Below are positions 15,029 to 22,727 of a DNA stretch of 25,380 bases, in pieces. Below the pieces are notes generated by a model. It did not search any database. It was not told the DNA's origin and worked only from the letters and a program-made list of their open reading frames with translations. The DNA comes from Fimenecus sp045655645 (GTDB lineage: Bacteria > Bacillota > Clostridia > Oscillospirales > Acutalibacteraceae). The first letter of the stretch is position 1. The number at the start of each line of letters is the position of its first letter. The DNA is taken from NCBI GenBank assembly GCA_045655645.1, contig JAZOPS010000024.1:1-25380 (forward strand). Direction: 5' to 3'. The translations under genes and the position numbers were made by a program.

Positions 15029-15793
15029 ATGCTTCTTACAATTGATATTGGCAACACAAATATGAATATCGGTCTTTTTGATGGCGAATTGCTCACAATG
15101 AGTGCTCGTTTGGCTACCGAAAGACAAAAGACTGACGACCAGTTTGCCGTTGAATTTTTAAACATTTTTAAAATTTATAATATTGATTTTAATTGCATTT
15201 TGGGTGCTGTGATTTCTTCTGTTGTACCTGAAATTACTGTTCATGTAAAAAATGCAGTCGAGAAACTTATCGGCAAAAATGTTATTGTGCTTTCTCCCGG
15301 TGTTAAAACAGGACTTAATATTCTAATCGATAACCCTGCTCAACTCGGTGCAGATTTGGCAGCAGGTGCTGTGGGTGCTGCCAACGAATATCCATTACCA
15401 GCATTTGTTATCGACCTTGGCACAGCTACAAAAATCTATGCTATTGATGAAAATCGCGGTTTTAGGGGTTGTATGATTGCACCCGGTGTTGCGATTTCTT
15501 TACAAGCACTTATAAACACAAGTTCTCTCTTGCCTGCAATCAGTCTTGAGCCACCTAAAAAAGCTTGTGGAACAAACACTATTGAAAGTATGCAAAGTGG
15601 AATTGTTCTCGGTACAGCTTCAATGATTGATGGTCTTCTTGATAGATTTGCCGAAGAGCTTGGTGAACCTAAAACAATTATTGCAACTGGTGGACTTTCA
15701 CATTTTATCTCACCTGTTTGCAAAAGAGAAATCATTTATGATGGTGATTTAGTTCTCAAAGGACTTAAAGCAATCTACAATAAAAATAAATAA
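15029..15793 (+). CDS. coaX: Type III pantothenate kinase
   Basis: The 254-residue enzyme phosphorylates pantothenate in the first step of coenzyme A synthesis. It starts LTIDIGNTNMNIGLFDG (phosphate motif), has NPAQLGADLAAGAVGAA (the usual form is N-P-x-x-x-G-x-D), VIDLGTATK, and GCMIAPGVAISLQAL. The ASKHA-type fold and length are typical of CoaX. CGAGGTGAG precedes the ATG. Followed after 58 bases by an ECF S component probably specific for pantothenate, giving an uptake-and-trap pair. Confidence 0.95.
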   Translation: MLLTIDIGNTNMNIGLFDGELLTMSARLATERQKTDDQFAVEFLNIFKIYNIDFNCILGAVISSVVPEITVHVKNAVEKLIGKNVIVLSPGVKTGLNILIDNPAQLGADLAAGAVGAANEYPLPAFVIDLGTATKIYAIDENRGFRGCMIAPGVAISLQALINTSSLLPAISLEPPKKACGTNTIESMQSGIVLGTASMIDGLLDRFAEELGEPKTIIATGGLSHFISPVCKREIIYDGDLVLKGLKAIYNKNK

Positions 15794-15851
15794 TTTATTC
15801 GTCAATTATTTGCGTTGCATCCATTCGGAGTAACAGCAAGGAGGAATATAT

Positions 15852-16460
15852 ATGTCAAAAAAAAGAAAGGTAAGCCGAAAGAAAATAATAGCGCTTACCG
15901 AAAACGCTATGCTTTCAGCAATTATTTTGTTGATGGCATTTACACCACTCGGGTACCTGCAACTTGGTCCTGTTAAAATGACCTTTATAATGGTTCCCGT
16001 TGCAGTTGGTGCCATGACCTTGGGTGAGAAAACAGGAGCCTTTTTAGGACTTGTATTCGGTATCACAAGCTTCATTCAATGCTTCGGACTTGATGCATTC
16101 GGCACTACACTTTTAAGCATTAACCCAATTTTTACATTTATAATGTGCATTGTGCCACGCGTACTTATGGGTTATATTTGTGCTGTGGTTTACAAATTTG
16201 TGGCAAGAAAGAAACGCAAGGTGGCTTATGTAATTGGCGCACTCTCTGCACCAGTTCTCAACACAGCTTTCTTTATGACTTTGCTCATTCTTTTCTTTGG
16301 TAAGAGTGACTACATAATGGGCTTCCGTGGTGATTTAAGTCTTATTGCTTTTCTTGTAGCATTCATAGGACTCAATGGTGTTATGGAAATTGTAACAACC
16401 ACCATTATTGCACCACCTGTTGCATCTGTAATTCACAAGGCAATTAGAAAAATTAAATAA
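15852..16460 (+). CDS. panT: ECF transporter S component, probably for pantothenate (PanT-like)
   Basis: The 202-residue membrane protein has about six hydrophobic segments. PanT-like features are LGYLQLGPVKMTFIMVPVAVGAMTLGEK split by helix breaks, GLVFGITSF, and VPRVLMGYI. S components bind the vitamin and dock to a shared EcfT-EcfA module, which is encoded elsewhere since no such genes are here. Adjacency to coaX supports pantothenate as substrate; S-component specificity is otherwise hard to read. AAGGAGG precedes the ATG. A terminator follows. Confidence 0.82.
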   Translation: MSKKRKVSRKKIIALTENAMLSAIILLMAFTPLGYLQLGPVKMTFIMVPVAVGAMTLGEKTGAFLGLVFGITSFIQCFGLDAFGTTLLSINPIFTFIMCIVPRVLMGYICAVVYKFVARKKRKVAYVIGALSAPVLNTAFFMTLLILFFGKSDYIMGFRGDLSLIAFLVAFIGLNGVMEIVTTTIIAPPVASVIHKAIRKIK

Positions 16461-16472
16461 GAACAAAAAAAC

Positions 16473-16503
16473 AAACCGTTTAGTTTTTCGCTAAACGGTT
16501 TTA
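16473..16503. terminator. Terminator between panT and ylmH
   Basis: AAACCGTTTAG (16473-16483) pairs with CTAAACGGTTT (16491-16501) around TTTTTCG. The minus strand continues with a T-rich run, so it can also end ylmH, whose stop codon it touches. Confidence 0.85.
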
Positions 16504-17235
16504 ATTATATCTTAATATTTCAATTATCAATCTGTCTTTCTTGGTGCGTCGCAAAACTCCGTTATAGATAAATCTACCAAATCCACGAACTGATATTTTA
16601 TCGCCAACTTTTGCAACAGAAGATGCACTTTTTGATGCACCATTTATAAATACTTTTTCTTGATTAAACAAGACTTGCGCTTTGCTACGCGAAAGATTAT
16701 AAACAGCAGAAACTAACACATCCAATCTTTCTGATGACACAATCATTTCTGTTTTTTCAGGTTGCGGAAAAACATTTTCAGGAATTTCATCAACTTGTAA
16801 GCATTTAACTGTTGTATGCTTAACCTGAGTAAGATTATCAACTATATAATCACAAATTGAATCTATTGCAAACAAAAAGCCACAATTTTCGCTGATAATT
16901 ATATCCCCAAGCATTTCGCGACGGATACCAAGTCCCATTAGCGAGCCCAAAAAGTCACGATGTGAAAGTGCGTCGGCAAATTTTTGATTAACAGGCTCAA
17001 TCATAATGCACTTTATAGGATAATCATTATTACTTTCATAAAAGTTTCTATCACCGAAGCATGCAACTACCCTTTCAGCACCTTCATAGCCACCCCACAA
17101 AGTAACGGGCACAGAAAAACGCACAGCAAAAAGTTCTGATATTTCGGAAAGCCCCAAAAAATCAGAATAAACTGCATATTCTCTTTCAAAAGAGCGATTT
17201 GCTAAATCTTCAAATCTTTTTTGTGTTTCTGTCAA
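16501..17235 (-). CDS. ylmH: YlmH-like S4-domain RNA-binding protein (RqcP2)
   Basis: The 244-residue protein has an N-terminal YlmH region (FLGLSEISEL, then LWGGYEGAERVVACFGD, then FLGSLMGLGIRREMLGDI) and a C-terminal S4 RNA-binding domain (SERLDVLVSAVYNLSRSKAQ, then VFINGASKSASSVAKVGDKISVRG, split here). Homologues bind the large subunit; B. subtilis YlmH can act in ribosome-associated quality control as RqcP2. It usually sits in a ylm-divIVA cluster, but here it stands alone after the sugar operon. The start is TTG, with AGGTG about six bases upstream. Confidence 0.88.
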   Translation of the reverse strand: MTETQKRFEDLANRSFEREYAVYSDFLGLSEISELFAVRFSVPVTLWGGYEGAERVVACFGDRNFYESNNDYPIKCIMIEPVNQKFADALSHRDFLGSLMGLGIRREMLGDIIISENCGFLFAIDSICDYIVDNLTQVKHTTVKCLQVDEIPENVFPQPEKTEMIVSSERLDVLVSAVYNLSRSKAQVLFNQEKVFINGASKSASSVAKVGDKISVRGFGRFIYNGVLRRTKKDRLIIEILRYN

Positions 17236-17249
17236 TTAAATCACCTAAT

Positions 17250-17281
17250 CAAAACAACCTGCTGAAAAGTCAACAGGTTGT
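17250..17281 (-). terminator. Terminator after the MFS transporter operon
   Basis: ACAACCTG (17254-17261) pairs with CAGGTTGT (17274-17281), followed on the minus strand by TTTTGATT. The T-run is short, so some read-through into ylmH is possible; I see no separate ylmH promoter. Confidence 0.55.
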
Positions 17282-17289
17282 CTGCATTT

Positions 17290-18678
17290 TTATTCATAAT
17301 TTGCCTTCAATGCTTTTTCTTTATCTTTTTTCAAGAATGCAAGCATTGGAATAAAGATAAATACCGCAACGATTGCTGCATAAAGGAACATGGCTTCTGT
17401 TGGAAGAACCTTTTCAGCACCGTTTTCCATATATGTAACAGTTGAATTTTTTGCTGCGATATTACCAAGAGTTGGACCAACAATCATTGGAATCATACTA
17501 AGAAAAATCATACGGATACCTTGGAAAAGACCAACCTTATCTTGTGGAATATTATCTCGCACAGTTGCACCGAACTGAATCATAATTGTGATATAACCAA
17601 TTAAACCTGGTGTTAAGCCGATAATAATCAAATAAATGTTCTTAGTCGCCGAAAGAATAAGCAAACCGACAATGAAGCAAATTACACTTGGAATAAATGA
17701 ATAAGCTTTCTTCTTCATAACCAATTTCATTAAAATCAAAATGGTTTCAAGTGCAATTGTAATTGCCATAACACCAATTACAGCAAAACCACCAATATTG
17801 AATTCTTCACCACCGTTTGCAGGTATTACAACTGAGGTAAAATAAATAATTAAATAAGGCACAAAACTTTGCACAGCACAGTTAAAGGTACAACCTGACA
17901 AAAGAATTAAATAAAGGTTAGTGTTTTCTTTAATAGCCTTTGGTCTGAAGCCATAGAAAAGGTCTGCCCAATAACTTGTTTTGGAGGCATTGACATCTTT
18001 CTTTTCAAACTTCTTAGGGTTATCAATAACGTAGAAGCCCGCAATACCAACAAGTATTGCTAAAACACCAATCAATATAAAAAGTGTATTGTAAGAAACC
18101 TTATCCGCTTGCGCCTTTGCAATCATTGCAGTGATTATACCTGTTGTAGCAAAGCCCATCACGGTAACAATTGATTCAACTATAACCGTTGTTTTAGGTG
18201 TTGTAACATCAGTTACCCAAGCGTCAAAAACAGAGTCGTCACCTGTTGCACGAACAATGGTCATCATAAAAGCAAAGCCAATAATAATCCATGCAGTAGT
18301 AGAAACAATCTGTGCCGCATCAGTATAGCCAAACATATTTGCTACAACATCTTTTTTGATAACGCCAAAAAATACTGTCATGATACCCCAGATGATATAG
18401 CCCACAGAAATGAATATTTTTCTATTTCTGAGCTTTTCACTAAGAGTACCCATAATAAAGGCAGTAATACAAGATATCACAGCAGAAACAGAAGTAATAA
18501 TGTTAACTGCGTCAGTTAATGTGATTTTCGCGCCCATTGAGCCTTGGTCAAAAACAGTATTATCCAAGAATACACTTGTGAGTGTACCTTGAAGGTTTGC
18601 TGCCATCGAGCCCATAAATATAAAAAGAACAAGACCTAACCAGACGCGTACACTCAATTGTCCGTTTTTGTCACTCAT
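17290..18678 (-). CDS. MFS transporter, sugar-type, paralogue 2
   Basis: The 462-residue protein has about 12 hydrophobic segments. It begins with a short polar tail, then VWLGLVLFIFMGSMAANLQ, and has the cytoplasmic-loop motif MGTLSEKLRNRKIFISVGYI of MFS/GPH-like sugar carriers. It is a tandem paralogue of the preceding gene: the C-terminal 75 residues are nearly the same (IRMIF, MIVGPTLGNIAAKN, YMENGAEKVLPTEAMFLY), while the first half differs more. AGAGAGG precedes the ATG, 37 bases after the paralogue's stop. Context with a GH13 glucosidase suggests uptake of a glucose-containing oligosaccharide. Confidence 0.88.
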   Translation of the reverse strand: MSDKNGQLSVRVWLGLVLFIFMGSMAANLQGTLTSVFLDNTVFDQGSMGAKITLTDAVNIITSVSAVISCITAFIMGTLSEKLRNRKIFISVGYIIWGIMTVFFGVIKKDVVANMFGYTDAAQIVSTTAWIIIGFAFMMTIVRATGDDSVFDAWVTDVTTPKTTVIVESIVTVMGFATTGIITAMIAKAQADKVSYNTLFILIGVLAILVGIAGFYVIDNPKKFEKKDVNASKTSYWADLFYGFRPKAIKENTNLYLILLSGCTFNCAVQSFVPYLIIYFTSVVIPANGGEEFNIGGFAVIGVMAITIALETILILMKLVMKKKAYSFIPSVICFIVGLLILSATKNIYLIIIGLTPGLIGYITIMIQFGATVRDNIPQDKVGLFQGIRMIFLSMIPMIVGPTLGNIAAKNSTVTYMENGAEKVLPTEAMFLYAAIVAVFIFIPMLAFLKKDKEKALKANYE

Positions 18679-18715
18679 ACTTCTACCTCTCTAAAAAATT
18701 TATAGGTTAAAAATC

Positions 18716-20086
18716 TTATGCTTTTTCTTTATCTTTCTTCAAATATGCAATCATTGGAATAAAGATAAGTACTGCAACAATTGCTGCATAAAGGAACATT
18801 GCCTCTGTTGGAAGCACTTTTTCTGCACCATTTTCCATATATGTAATGTCTGAGTTTTTTGCTGCAATATTACCAAGAGTTGGACCAACTATCATTGGAA
18901 TAAGAACAACGAAAATCATGCGGATACCTTGGAAAAGGCCAACTTTATCTTGTGGAATATTATCACGAACAGTTGCACCGAACTGAATTGTGAGAACAAG
19001 ATAACCAATAAGAGTTGGTGCGATACCAATGAGAATACCAATAATATTCTTAGTTGTTGAAAGAACTAAAAGACCGATTGCAAGACAGATAACACTTGTG
19101 ATAAATGCAATAGCCTTGTTTTTAACTGCAACTTTCATAAGAAGAATAATGCCTGTTACTGCAACAGCAACTGCAATTACAGCAGGAATAATTACGCCTA
19201 ATGAAAGAAGGTTTGTGCCCTCATTTGCAGGAATTACAACTGAACCCAAATAAATGAAAAGATATGGGAAGAAAACTTGGAAAGCACAGTTAAAAATACA
19301 GAATGATGCAAGAATCAAATAAAGTTTGCTGTTTTCTTTAACAACACTAGGTCTAAACCCATAGAAAAGGTCTGCCCAATAGCTTGTTTTTGGTGCGTTG
19401 TCGTCTTTCTTATCAAATTTCTGTGGATTTTCAAGCAAGAAAATTCCGATAATACCAACGAGAGTAACAAAAGCACCCAAGCCAATGAAGAATGCACTGT
19501 AAGAAATTACTCCACCTTGTGCAAGAGAACCAACAACCATAATTACACCCATAGCTATAAAGCCCATAAATGTAAATGCAGTTTCAACCTTTGGTGTTGT
19601 TTCAGGTGTTGTAACGTCAGTTACCCAAGCATTGAAAGCAGAGTCATTACTTGTTGAACCCATAAATGTCATTATCATATCCATTACAATAACAACCCAT
19701 GCAGTTGCAGTGATAATCTCTGCACTGTTTTCAAGGCCAAAAAGATTTGCAACATTCTCTTTTGTAATAAAACCAAAGAGAGCTGTTATAATACCCCATG
19801 CAATATAACCAAAAGAGATAAATGCTTTACGGTTTTTCATTTTCTCACTGAGTGTACCCATAATAAATGTTGTTACAACTGCAACAATCGCAGAGAATGT
19901 AACCATCAAGTTAACAGCGTCAGTAAGAGTGAGTGATGAGCCCATTGAGCCCTCATTAAACACCATATCATTTAAGAATGTGTTAAAATACATATTTTCA
20001 ACATTCCAAGCAAGTGAACCCATAAATAAAAAGAGAAGAATTCCTGCCCAGACACGTTTTGTAAGTTGTCCGTTATTTGTTTTCAT
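18716..20086 (-). CDS. MFS transporter, sugar-type, paralogue 1
   Basis: The 456-residue protein has about 12 hydrophobic segments and begins KTNNGQLTKRVWAGILLFLF. It has the loop motif MGTLSEKMKNRKAFISFGYI and a conserved central stretch TSYWADLFYGFRPSVVKEN between the two halves. It shares a common plan and nearly the same C-terminus with the next gene. AGAGGT precedes the ATG, 12 bases after the glucosidase stop, so the two are almost certainly co-transcribed. Substrate inferred from context: isomalto-oligosaccharides or a related alpha-glucoside. Confidence 0.88.
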   Translation of the reverse strand: MKTNNGQLTKRVWAGILLFLFMGSLAWNVENMYFNTFLNDMVFNEGSMGSSLTLTDAVNLMVTFSAIVAVVTTFIMGTLSEKMKNRKAFISFGYIAWGIITALFGFITKENVANLFGLENSAEIITATAWVVIVMDMIMTFMGSTSNDSAFNAWVTDVTTPETTPKVETAFTFMGFIAMGVIMVVGSLAQGGVISYSAFFIGLGAFVTLVGIIGIFLLENPQKFDKKDDNAPKTSYWADLFYGFRPSVVKENSKLYLILASFCIFNCAFQVFFPYLFIYLGSVVIPANEGTNLLSLGVIIPAVIAVAVAVTGIILLMKVAVKNKAIAFITSVICLAIGLLVLSTTKNIIGILIGIAPTLIGYLVLTIQFGATVRDNIPQDKVGLFQGIRMIFVVLIPMIVGPTLGNIAAKNSDITYMENGAEKVLPTEAMFLYAAIVAVLIFIPMIAYLKKDKEKA

Positions 20087-20098
20087 TGTTTTTACCTC

Positions 20099-21772
20099 TT
20101 ATTTAAAATAGTAAACTCTTGTTTCGTAAGGTCTTGTTACGAAAGAATTGCGGTTAACAGGGTTAATTTTATAGTTGTTGAGAACAAGTTCACCATCTGC
20201 AAGGTTGATTCCTTCAGGAGCTTTGAAATGAACGCTCTTTTCTGTAAATGAGCAAACAACAAGAACTTTTTCACCATCAAGTGTTCTCTCATAAACGAAA
20301 AGGTCATTGCTATTTTCATAATACTGCTTAAAGTCACCATAAATTGCAACTTCATGTTCTTTTCTGAACTTGAGAAGTTTACGGTAATAGTTAAGGATTG
20401 AGTTTTCGTCAGCCTCAGCCTGTGCCACGTTGATTTCTGTGTAGTTAGGGTTGAGATTGAACCAAGGTTCAACTGTTGAGAAGCCTGCATATTCTGAGTC
20501 ATCCCATTGAATAGGAGTTCTTGAGTTTTCACGAGAACCTGCATTTGCCATCTTAACGAACTTATCGCCCTTGATGCCAAGTTTGTTAAACATTTTCTGG
20601 TTATTAAAGGTAATCATATCTTTGAATTCATCAATTGAATGAAGCTCGATATTTGTCATACCGATTTCCTGACCTTGATAAATGAAAGGAGTACCCTTTT
20701 GTAAATAACACATTGTTGCAAGCATTTTTGCACTTTCAACTCTGTATTTAAGTGAGCCGTAACGGTCAACAATTCTTGGGTGGTCGTGGTTTTCAAGATA
20801 GAGTGTGTGCCAACCCTTGCCATTCATAGCATCATACCATTTTTGGTAACATTTCTTCATCTTTTTAAGACTGAATGGAGTTTTAATCCAGTCTGTCATA
20901 AAGCAGTCTGCTTCAAGGTGGTCAAAGCTGAACATTGTTTTAAGAACCTGTGTTTCATCTTCTTTAACGAAACGAAGAACTTTTTCAGGTGTGATAAGTG
21001 GACCTTCACCAACTGTGAAGCAATCATATTTTGAAAGAACTTCATCATGGAATTCTTTAAGATATTCATAAAGGTGTGGACCACAGTTGTAATGTTCCAT
21101 ACCACAAGCAACAGGAATCGGAACACCGTTTGGAAGTCCCTCTTTCTTTGAAATGTATGTAATAACATCTTCACGGAAACCGTCAACGCCCATATCAAGC
21201 CAGAACTTCATAATGTCTTTAACTTCTTGACGGACTTTGGGGTTATCCATATTAAGGTCAGGCTGACCTTTTGTGAATACATGAAGATAATATTCGTCAA
21301 CTGATTCTACATATTCCCAAGCACCGCCTTCAAATGTTGAAAGCCAGTTGTTTGGGGGTCTTTTACCATCTTTACCCTTACCTTTTCTCCAAATATAGTA
21401 ATCGTGATAAGGATTATCAACGCTCTTGCAAGCCTCTTTGAACCAGTGATGTTCAGTTGATGTGTGATTAACAACAAGGTCCATAAACACTTTCATTCCG
21501 CGTTCATGACAACCTGCAAGCACTTTTTTGAATGTTTCCATATCGCCGTATTCAGGGTTAATATCCATATAATCAGCAATATCATAACCATAGTCAGCAT
21601 TTGGTGATTTAAAAAGTGGTGAGAACCAGATAGCGTCAATTCCGATTGACTTGATGTAATCAAGTTTTGAATAAATACCCTCAAGGTCACCAATACCGTC
21701 ACCGTTTGAGTCTTTAAAGCTTCGTGGCCAAATCTGGTAAACTACCATTTCTTTATACCAAGTTTTATTCAT
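20099..21772 (-). CDS. malL: GH13 alpha-glucosidase, probably oligo-1,6-glucosidase
   Basis: The 557-residue cytoplasmic enzyme (no signal peptide) follows the GH13 subfamily 31 plan. Region I is DLVVNH (98-103). Region II is DGFREDVI, with Arg200 and nucleophile Asp202. The acid/base is Glu256 in FTVGEG. Region IV is NHDHPR with Asp330; His331 replaces the common Gln. The residue after the nucleophile is Val203, which in this family goes with alpha-1,6 (isomaltase, dextran glucosidase) activity; Ala or Thr marks maltases. Trehalose-6-phosphate hydrolase is less likely without a PTS gene nearby. First gene of the operon with two MFS carriers; AGGGGTG precedes the ATG. Confidence 0.92.
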   Translation of the reverse strand: MNKTWYKEMVVYQIWPRSFKDSNGDGIGDLEGIYSKLDYIKSIGIDAIWFSPLFKSPNADYGYDIADYMDINPEYGDMETFKKVLAGCHERGMKVFMDLVVNHTSTEHHWFKEACKSVDNPYHDYYIWRKGKGKDGKRPPNNWLSTFEGGAWEYVESVDEYYLHVFTKGQPDLNMDNPKVRQEVKDIMKFWLDMGVDGFREDVITYISKKEGLPNGVPIPVACGMEHYNCGPHLYEYLKEFHDEVLSKYDCFTVGEGPLITPEKVLRFVKEDETQVLKTMFSFDHLEADCFMTDWIKTPFSLKKMKKCYQKWYDAMNGKGWHTLYLENHDHPRIVDRYGSLKYRVESAKMLATMCYLQKGTPFIYQGQEIGMTNIELHSIDEFKDMITFNNQKMFNKLGIKGDKFVKMANAGSRENSRTPIQWDDSEYAGFSTVEPWFNLNPNYTEINVAQAEADENSILNYYRKLLKFRKEHEVAIYGDFKQYYENSNDLFVYERTLDGEKVLVVCSFTEKSVHFKAPEGINLADGELVLNNYKINPVNRNSFVTRPYETRVYYFK

Positions 21773-21813
21773 AAAATAACACCCCTATTTTATTATAGAA
21801 TATATACACAGTC

Positions 21814-21842
21814 AGTATAACACATAAAACGCAAAATGAAAA
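21814..21842 (-). promoter_or_regulatory. Promoter of the glucosidase-transporter operon
   Basis: Minus strand: extended -10 TGT-TATACT (TATACT at 21814-21819), with a weak -35 TTTTCA (21837-21842) 17 bases away. The untranslated region is about 35 bases. I see no convincing catabolite-repression site or LacI-type palindrome. Confidence 0.5.
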
Positions 21843-21969
21843 GTGTAAAATTGTAAAAACAACAAAAGAATAATCTTCATAATAATATTGTCGCACAAAA
21901 ACTTGTTTAATATCATTTTGTTTGACATAATTTAATTTGTCGAATTATTTTGTTATATTGTTTTTCGGT

Positions 21970-22010
21970 CCTCCCTGACGAGGGAGGCAATCATAATTGC
22001 GTCGCAAACC
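21970..22010. repeat. Intergenic hairpin-pair repeat, copy 2 (partial, inverted)
   Basis: The core CCTCCCT-GACG-AGGGAGG (21970-21987), abutting GCAAT-CATA-ATTGC (21987-22000) and GTCGCA, is the reverse complement of 11281-11319 with few changes. The GC-rich right part of copy 1 is missing. The rest of the 328-base gap between the glucosidase and the wall-binding gene holds the glucosidase promoter, a terminator and AT-rich sequence with nothing else I can name. Confidence 0.7.
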
Positions 22011-22055
22011 TGACATTTTGCATTCTACATTCCATTCTACAAGCACCAATTTGTG

Positions 22056-22090
22056 CATCAAAAAACGGTAGGTTTTTAGCCTACCGTTTT
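22056..22090 (-). terminator. Terminator after the wall-binding protein gene
   Basis: AAAACGGTAGG (22062-22072) pairs with CCTACCGTTTT (22080-22090), followed on the minus strand by a T-run and GATG. It lies just beyond the original reading frame's end at 22101, not beyond the premature stop at 22344. Confidence 0.85.
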
Positions 22091-22100
22091 ACTTTGTTAT

Positions 22101-22343
22101 TTATGCAATCCAAACACCGTTGGATGCGAATTTGTATGTTTTGCCGTTAATAGTCTTTGTGCCTGTTACCATGTAACCATTTTGGTCAAGATAGTACCAT
22201 TTGCCACCATCTTTTACCCAGTCATTGATAACCATTCTGGCGTTAGCATCAAGGTAGCACCAGCCTTTGCTATCTGCTTTCCATGCATTTGACAAGCAGT
22301 AACCATCAGCACCAACATAGCACCAACCTTTTGAGTCTTTAAC
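22101..22343 (-). pseudogene. Separated C-terminal part of the wall-binding protein
   Basis: These 80 codons continue the reading frame of the upstream gene after an in-frame TGA (22344-22346). They encode the rest of repeat 7, repeats 8 and 9 (AWKADSKGWCYLDANAR, DWVKDGGKWYYLDQNGYMV) and the terminal block TKTINGKTYKFASNGVWIA, a normal end for such proteins. There is no ribosome binding site for an independent start. The frame is otherwise intact, so the stop is recent, a sequencing error, or read through at some level. Confidence 0.75.
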
Positions 22344-22727
22344 TCATTTGTTAGTTACCATTCTACCGTCTGCACCAAGGTAGCACCAGCCTTTACTATC
22401 TGCTACCCATTTATCTGTTACACAGTAGCCGTCAGCACCTACATAGCACCAGCCTTTGCTGTCTGCTACCCATTTGTTAGTTACCATTCTACCATCTGCA
22501 CCAAGGTAACACCAACCTTTGCTATCTGCTACCCATTGATTTGTTACGCAGTAACCATCAGCACCTACATAGCACCAACCTTTTGAGTCTCTTACCCATT
22601 TATTTGTTGCCATATATCCATCTGCATCAAGATAGCACCAACCTTTTGAGTCTGCTTTCCATATGCTTGTGAGTTTAACTCCGTTTTCGTAGAATGCCCA
22701 CTTTCCGTTTTCAAGTTGCCAGCCGTT
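22161..22727 (-). repeat. Nine tandem 63-base wall-binding repeat units
   Basis: Consecutive 21-codon units start at 22727, 22664, 22601, 22538, 22475, 22412, 22349, 22286 and 22223 (reading leftward). Units 3 to 7 alternate between two types, WCYVGADGYC and WCYLGADGRM, so the effective period is 126 bases. Units 1, 8 and 9 are more diverged. These are CW-binding (choline-binding-type) repeats. Confidence 0.88.

Noticed and set aside
14957..15127. N-terminal extension of the radical SAM protein
   Set aside because: It runs through both divergent promoters and into the coaX coding region, and precedes the family's conserved start.
20137..20580. 147-codon minus-strand frame within malL
   Set aside because: It is an alternative frame inside the GH13 glucosidase gene, rich in Met/Gln/Ser by codon shift, with no independent support.
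22344..22346. TGA read as tryptophan or selenocysteine
   Set aside because: TGA terminates other genes here (spoIIAA, spoIIAB, the HI0933-like gene), tryptophan uses TGG throughout, and I see no selenocysteine-insertion hairpin just after it. A nonsense mutation or error is simpler.
22161..22727. CRISPR-like regular repeats
   Set aside because: The 63-base period is coding, with no unique spacers; each unit translates to a wall-binding repeat in one frame.
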